This document shows, one piece after another, positions 4,503 to 5,065 of a DNA stretch of 5,065 nt. The notes beneath the pieces are model-generated. The model had not been told where the DNA came from. It did no database searches and worked only from the letters and a program-made list of their open reading frames with translations. Position 1 is the first letter of the stretch; the number at the start of each line of letters is the position of its first letter. This DNA comes from CAYNYM01 sp964644375 (GTDB taxonomy: Bacteria; Desulfobacterota; DSM-4660; Desulfatiglandales; HGW-15). The position numbers and the translations under genes were made by a program. Where the stretch lies: contig CAZXWJ010000296.1 of the NCBI GenBank assembly GCA_964644375.1, forward strand, positions 1 to 5,065. Reading direction: 5' to 3'.

Positions 4503-5065
4503 ATGGATCGAAATTCTCAATCAAACCGGTCCGACTTCCAGGCGGTCCCTTCGGAAGCCTTCAAAGAGGCCCTGGGGCAGTCAGAAAAATTCCTGGAATT
4601 TCAGGAACGCCTTTCGCGCGTGGCACCCATCGATCGGCCTGTACTCCTGATCGGCGAGCGAGGCACAGGGAAGGAACTGGCGGCCTCGAGACTGCACTTT
4701 CTCTCACAGAGGTGGCAGGGTCCCCTGGTGGCCTTGAATTGTTCGGCCCTGACGCCTTCTCTTATCGAGGCGGAGTTGTTCGGTTATGAGAAAGGGGCCT
4801 TTACGGGCGCGGAAAAACGGCGTACCGGGCGGTTTGAGAGCGCAGGCGGCGGGACCCTCTTCCTTGACGAGATCGGGAATATCCCCCTGGAGGTTCAGGA
4901 AAAGATCTTGCGGGTTGTGGAGTACGGGACCTTCGAGAGGGTCGGAAGTTCAGACCCTGTCGAGGTGGATGTCAGGATCGTCGCGGCGACCAACGCGGAT
5001 CTCCCTTCCCTGGTGGCGGAGGGAAAGTTCAAGCAGGATCTCCTTGACAGGCTCTCCTTTGAGGT
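4503..5065 (+). CDS. pspF: PspF, sigma-54 activator of the phage shock operon, N-terminal part (runs off right edge)
   Basis: AAA+ enhancer-binding ATPase that remodels sigma-54 polymerase at the psp promoter. The window holds 187 codons; the rest of the AAA+ domain and the DNA-binding helix-turn-helix lie beyond. There is no receiver or other sensory domain, as in E. coli PspF, though the N-terminus is about 15 residues longer. Walker A is GERGTGKE (51-58), the sigma-54-contacting loop GAFTGA is 98-103, and Walker B is TLFLDE (118-123). Asn79 matches the nucleotide-sensing switch Asn64. Trp71 in QRWQGP matches E. coli Trp56, needed for inhibition by PspA. Lys177 replaces the arginine equivalent to Arg162, while Arg183 matches Arg168. 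The ATG at 4503 is the first possible start after an in-frame TGA at 4494; its ribosome site is weak, suiting a low-abundance regulator. It is divergent from pspA, its target. Confidence 0.96.
   Translation, partial: MDRNSQSNRSDFQAVPSEAFKEALGQSEKFLEFQERLSRVAPIDRPVLLIGERGTGKELAASRLHFLSQRWQGPLVALNCSALTPSLIEAELFGYEKGAFTGAEKRRTGRFESAGGGTLFLDEIGNIPLEVQEKILRVVEYGTFERVGSSDPVEVDVRIVAATNADLPSLVAEGKFKQDLLDRLSFE

Overview
This looks like a window from a Gram-negative bacterium, most plausibly a deltaproteobacterium (Desulfobacterota-like). The reasons are a complete proteobacterial-style psp stress locus with its own sigma-54 activator, a moderate GC content, a long-form urocanase, and an intergenic heptamer-array element of a kind I recall, without being able to check it, from deltaproteobacterial intergenic regions. 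The taxonomic call is inference.

Layout. The left half carries histidine-degradation genes on the minus strand. The first 290 bases hold the N-terminal part of ftcD (glutamate formimidoyltransferase), which runs off the left edge. Upstream of it, separated by 136 bp containing two opposed arrays of 7-bp repeats, is a full-length hutU (urocanate hydratase, 682 aa, the long form). HutU converts urocanate to imidazolonepropionate. A HutI step, not in this window, would give formiminoglutamate, and FtcD moves the formimino group to tetrahydrofolate. The 453 bp upstream of hutU hold no convincing gene. They contain a good sigma-70-type promoter reading into hutU, a leader of about 200 nt, and several inverted repeats that look like operator sites.

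The right half is a phage-shock-protein locus. pspA, pspB and pspC run on the minus strand; pspB and pspC overlap by ATGA. Divergent from them is pspF on the plus strand, which runs off the right edge after 187 codons. pspA is preceded by a near-consensus sigma-54 promoter (TGGCAC-A-CTTC-AT-GC-T), with its GG and GC elements correctly spaced, and by a full AAGGAGG ribosome binding site. Between pspA and pspF lie repeated TGSCAAAATAT motifs and a TTGCC-N4-GGCAA inverted repeat, placed where PspF enhancer sites would be. The inverted repeat also covers the -35 box of the predicted pspF promoter, which fits negative autoregulation.

How the parts work together. In the known system PspA binds PspF and silences it. 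Membrane stress sensed through PspB and PspC draws PspA away, and PspF then drives sigma-54 transcription of pspABC. Every element needed for this circuit is visible here, including the PspF tryptophan that PspA contacts in E. coli. The hut genes are a separate transcription unit in the same direction as pspABC. I see no strong terminator between the two units, so read-through is possible. I found no wholly new system. The least explained material is in the non-coding segments at 307-390 and 2585-2801.
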